A DNA stretch of 64,000 nt. Source: Glycine soja (Eukaryota; Streptophyta; Magnoliopsida; Fabales; Fabaceae). The notes under the pieces are model-generated. The model searched no databases and was not told the origin of the DNA. It saw nothing but the letters and a program-made list of their open reading frames with translations. The stretch spans positions 39,297,562-39,361,561 of the forward strand of contig NC_041010.1 in assembly GCF_004193775.1 (NCBI RefSeq), given 5' to 3'. Positions 61,387 through 64,000 of the stretch are shown one piece after another; within the stretch, counting starts at the first letter, position 1, and the number at the start of each line of letters is the position of its first letter. A program made the translations under genes and the position numbers.

Positions 61387-63851
61387 AGGCAGGTTGACAT
61401 ATTTGCATTGATGTTTCCTTGATCACATATTCCATTGCCTGCGGCTAGAAGGTATTAGTTTTTGCTCTTGATCACGTAGCTCATAAGTTTGCATTTGTAA
61501 CATACTGCATTTTAGGAAGGTTAAAATATGTTTTTAATTTCTAATAAATACCTGAATTTTGTATTTGTTGACTGATAATTTTTTCTTTGCATTGAGTCAC
61601 TAATAAAACAACAAATTTATTTTTGATCCTTGTCACATTTTTTTAGTCCTTGATAAATTAGTAAAAACATAATTTATCAGGGAACAAATACAAAATTTGT
61701 TAATTTATCATGTATCTAAATCATATTTTAGTCTTTTAGGAAAGCATAATCTTGTCAGTTATGCAATTCTGATGCCATACCTTAGCTCTGTGATTATTGC
61801 ATTGTCAAATGTAAAAGTAGTTTAATGGGCTGGTTGTAGTACTCAATATTTGTTCAACAGATGAGACATTTTTTTATCCCTTTATAGGGATTAATTGTAT
61901 TAAATGCAGTAATTTTCTCTACATGTAGGACAATCAAGAAGGGGCAGGCTAAAATCAACTTGTGTGGTTCTTCCTCTATTTGCACATTCTTTAGAGCTGA
62001 AAATATGGAATTCCATTTATTCAAACTTGTACAAAGATGTGCCTAGATATCATTTGTGTTCCTGCAGTAGCAAAAATCCACCATCCATTATCTACTTGCC
62101 TCTGGTTTTTTCATCATCTTTTAGGATGCTGGCTGACTTTTGAGCAGCATGAACAAAATTTCTGCTGTATACTGGATGGCCCCTCTCACTGTAGTTGACC
62201 TGATTATTGTAAATCCTTCATCACATTGTAATAGGCTATATGGTAAAGGATAATGCCTTTCTTGTATTTACTATATTGATGTCATGCCTTCCTGAGATTT
62301 TATTTTATTTTCTTTGATGTTCAATGCCATGGAGTAGACAATAAATGTATCATCCTGATGTAATGGGTTAAAAGGCACAATTTTGGTTATACCTTCCAAA
62401 CTGGCTCTGTTGTCCATATTTGTATTCCATGTTCACTTGTCTTTTGGTTAACATTGATATCATGTAAAAAGTAAGTATGAGAAATTTAATTTAATGATAA
62501 AACATTAAAGGTGAAAAGAAGGCACCAAGGAGTTTGGCAAATAGCACCGTTCACGCCATAATCGAAAATAAACTTGCTTCCCAGGTTGTTTAATTATAAT
62601 TTGAATGAGTAAGATATGTCAAGGGTGCTAAGAATGATGTGTCTGCATTTACTAAAGATTGAATTTTCAAAATGTAATTTGATTACACATGCAAAGCAGG
62701 CATTTATTATTTTGATATATGTACCAGAGAAAATTACGTTTCAATTTAAAAGTTTCAACATGTGGCATCTCTCAACAAAAGACAATAGTAGTGAAAACAC
62801 TTGTACTTGATTTTAAATATTACTGCGATATGTTACTGTGATTATTATAGATGAGTAGTATTGTACTAACGAAGAATCATGAGAAATAGAACCAACAAGT
62901 ACATGCAAAGTGGGCAGTTTTGATTCCTCTTCATGTTGAAGACCTTTGATCCCATTTGAAGCGTAACCTGAGTCAAAGCCTTAGGTTATCCTTACATCCA
63001 TCTCAATTTTGGGATAAACTGATATTTTAATATATTTTACTCGGGCTAGATTGAGCATGATCAATATTTGATATGGCTAGAGCTAAATACATTCTTAACT
63101 GTAATATCTCTACCCCCTCCCAATTTTTCGCTTTGGTGTATGTTTGCTTTAACTTGTTTTTATGTAAAGGTTTTTTTTATAGCTTTTTGCATTTTTTTGA
63201 AAAATAAGCAATTATTTTCTCCATTCCTCCCAAAAAAGTTCTCACAAACATTGATATAAAAGAGTAATTTATTATCATAGCACTTCATCTTTCTTCTATT
63301 TTTACTTCATTTTTCATCACATTATTTTATTACTTTACCCCTATTTTATGTTTTCTTTCTACCTCTCTTTCTTCCACTTATACACTCCAAAAATAGTGTA
63401 CATTCATCATTTTCCTGCCCTAAATACATAGAAAGCAGTGCTTTTAGTGAAAGTGATCTGCCCCAATGAATGGTAGAATATGTTTGGATAAGCGTTCGTT
63501 ACATACATTTACATAAAAATTCATGTAGAAAATGTAGAAGTAACTCCTTATTGCTTTAGAACATTCGTGTGTTATGCAACATAAATTGAACCAAGGAAGA
63601 AGATTGAAACCATTTTTTGTGGAAGCTTCTATTTGAAAAAGAAAAAATACAAGCAACCATACAACTTTTTTTTTTTTTTTGAGGCAGCAACCACGCGTCT
63701 GTAAATTGCTATTCAAGCATTGAACATTAAAGTAGAAATTTCATTGTTTTATCTAACTTCATTTACCATACCAGTTCCCCTAATAAAACATGAACACATA
63801 AACTGAAATTAATGCCTACTTTTGTGGCGAACCAATATACCAACAAGGTGC
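61387..63851. other. 3' UTR of the CRM gene and convergent spacer
   Basis: About 61387-62300 is likely the 3' UTR and terminator zone of the CRM gene (several AATAAA-like words near 62340). The remainder is AT-rich spacer, with a T-run at 63667-63680. No gene recognised before the hydrolase 3' end. Confidence 0.45.
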
Positions 63852-64000
63852 TTAATATTTGTTTTTTCTGCTGCTATGCTCATCAAGCCAAGATATAATA
63901 TCACCAAGCACGTGAAATATAGTTTCATCAGGTTCACCTTCAAGTAGAGTATGGAAAGCATCCTTATAGAGGCAGAGTTTCTTGTCCTTCACTTTAGCTT
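63852..64000 (-). CDS. Monoacylglycerol lipase-like alpha/beta hydrolase, C-terminal end only
   Basis: The minus strand reads AKVKDKKLCLYKDAFHTLLE, then GEPDETIFHVLGDIISWLDE and HSSRKNKY before TAA at 63854-63852. The frame is open to the window edge (last full codon at 63998). The pattern xK-LY-xxxFHxLLxGEPxE followed by a VxxDIIxWLxxH helix is the C-terminus of plant MAGL/caffeoylshikimate-esterase type serine hydrolases, with the catalytic histidine in FHTLL (codon 63951-63953). The catalytic serine and aspartate lie outside the window. It is probably cytosolic lipid or phenylpropanoid-ester hydrolase; which subgroup cannot be said from 49 residues. It converges on the CRM gene. Confidence 0.75.
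   Translation of the reverse strand, partial: AKVKDKKLCLYKDAFHTLLEGEPDETIFHVLGDIISWLDEHSSRKNKY

Overview
The window is nuclear DNA from a flowering plant, most likely a legume close to soybean. It is AT-rich, its genes are split by GT-AG introns, intergenic spaces run to many kilobases, and transposon debris is common. The species call is inference from general resemblance; no search was possible. All gene models were assembled by eye from splice sites and reading-frame continuity.

Layout: (1) 1-2.7 kb holds an LTR-like repeat remnant and a minus-strand R2R3-MYB gene of the MYB62/MYB116 type. (2) 2.7-14.2 kb is a gene-poor stretch. (3) 14.35-16.0 kb is a six-exon bHLH gene of the BEE1/BEE3 type with a TATA box and a palindromic G-box. 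(4) 16-26 kb is a transposon-rich gap with a decayed RNase H fragment, a 1.23-kb Mutator-like element carrying a captured gene piece, and a large AT-rich terminal-inverted-repeat element. (5) 27.5-61.4 kb is the gene core: a DUF639 membrane protein (+), a VQ-motif protein (-), a synaptotagmin-like SMP/C2 protein (+) and a three-CRM-domain plastid RNA splicing factor (+). An 8.7-kb repeat-filled gap separates the VQ gene from the synaptotagmin gene. (6) At 63.85-64 kb the C-terminal end of a monoacylglycerol-lipase-like hydrolase enters from the right on the minus strand.

From memory, the order DUF639 - VQ - NTMC2T3/SYTF - EMB1865 matches Arabidopsis At3g18350 - At3g18360 (VQ20) - At3g18370 - At3g18390, so the core looks like conserved microsynteny. 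The products do not form one pathway: two transcription factors (MYB, bHLH) and a WRKY-partner VQ protein act in the nucleus, the C2/SMP protein at membrane contact sites, and the CRM protein in chloroplast intron splicing.

The strongest unusual features concern mobile DNA and gene structure: a Pack-MULE with 10-bp target duplications holding an intron-containing fragment of a HIPP-like gene; an LTR retrotransposon in the seventh CRM-gene intron, in sense orientation, with gag and protease but with an apparently captured coiled-coil/UVR-like segment in place of integrase and reverse transcriptase; two SINEs with target duplications in one synaptotagmin intron; and a nearly perfect 124-bp tandem duplication in the DUF639 gene that copies a splice acceptor and creates a potential poison splice site.
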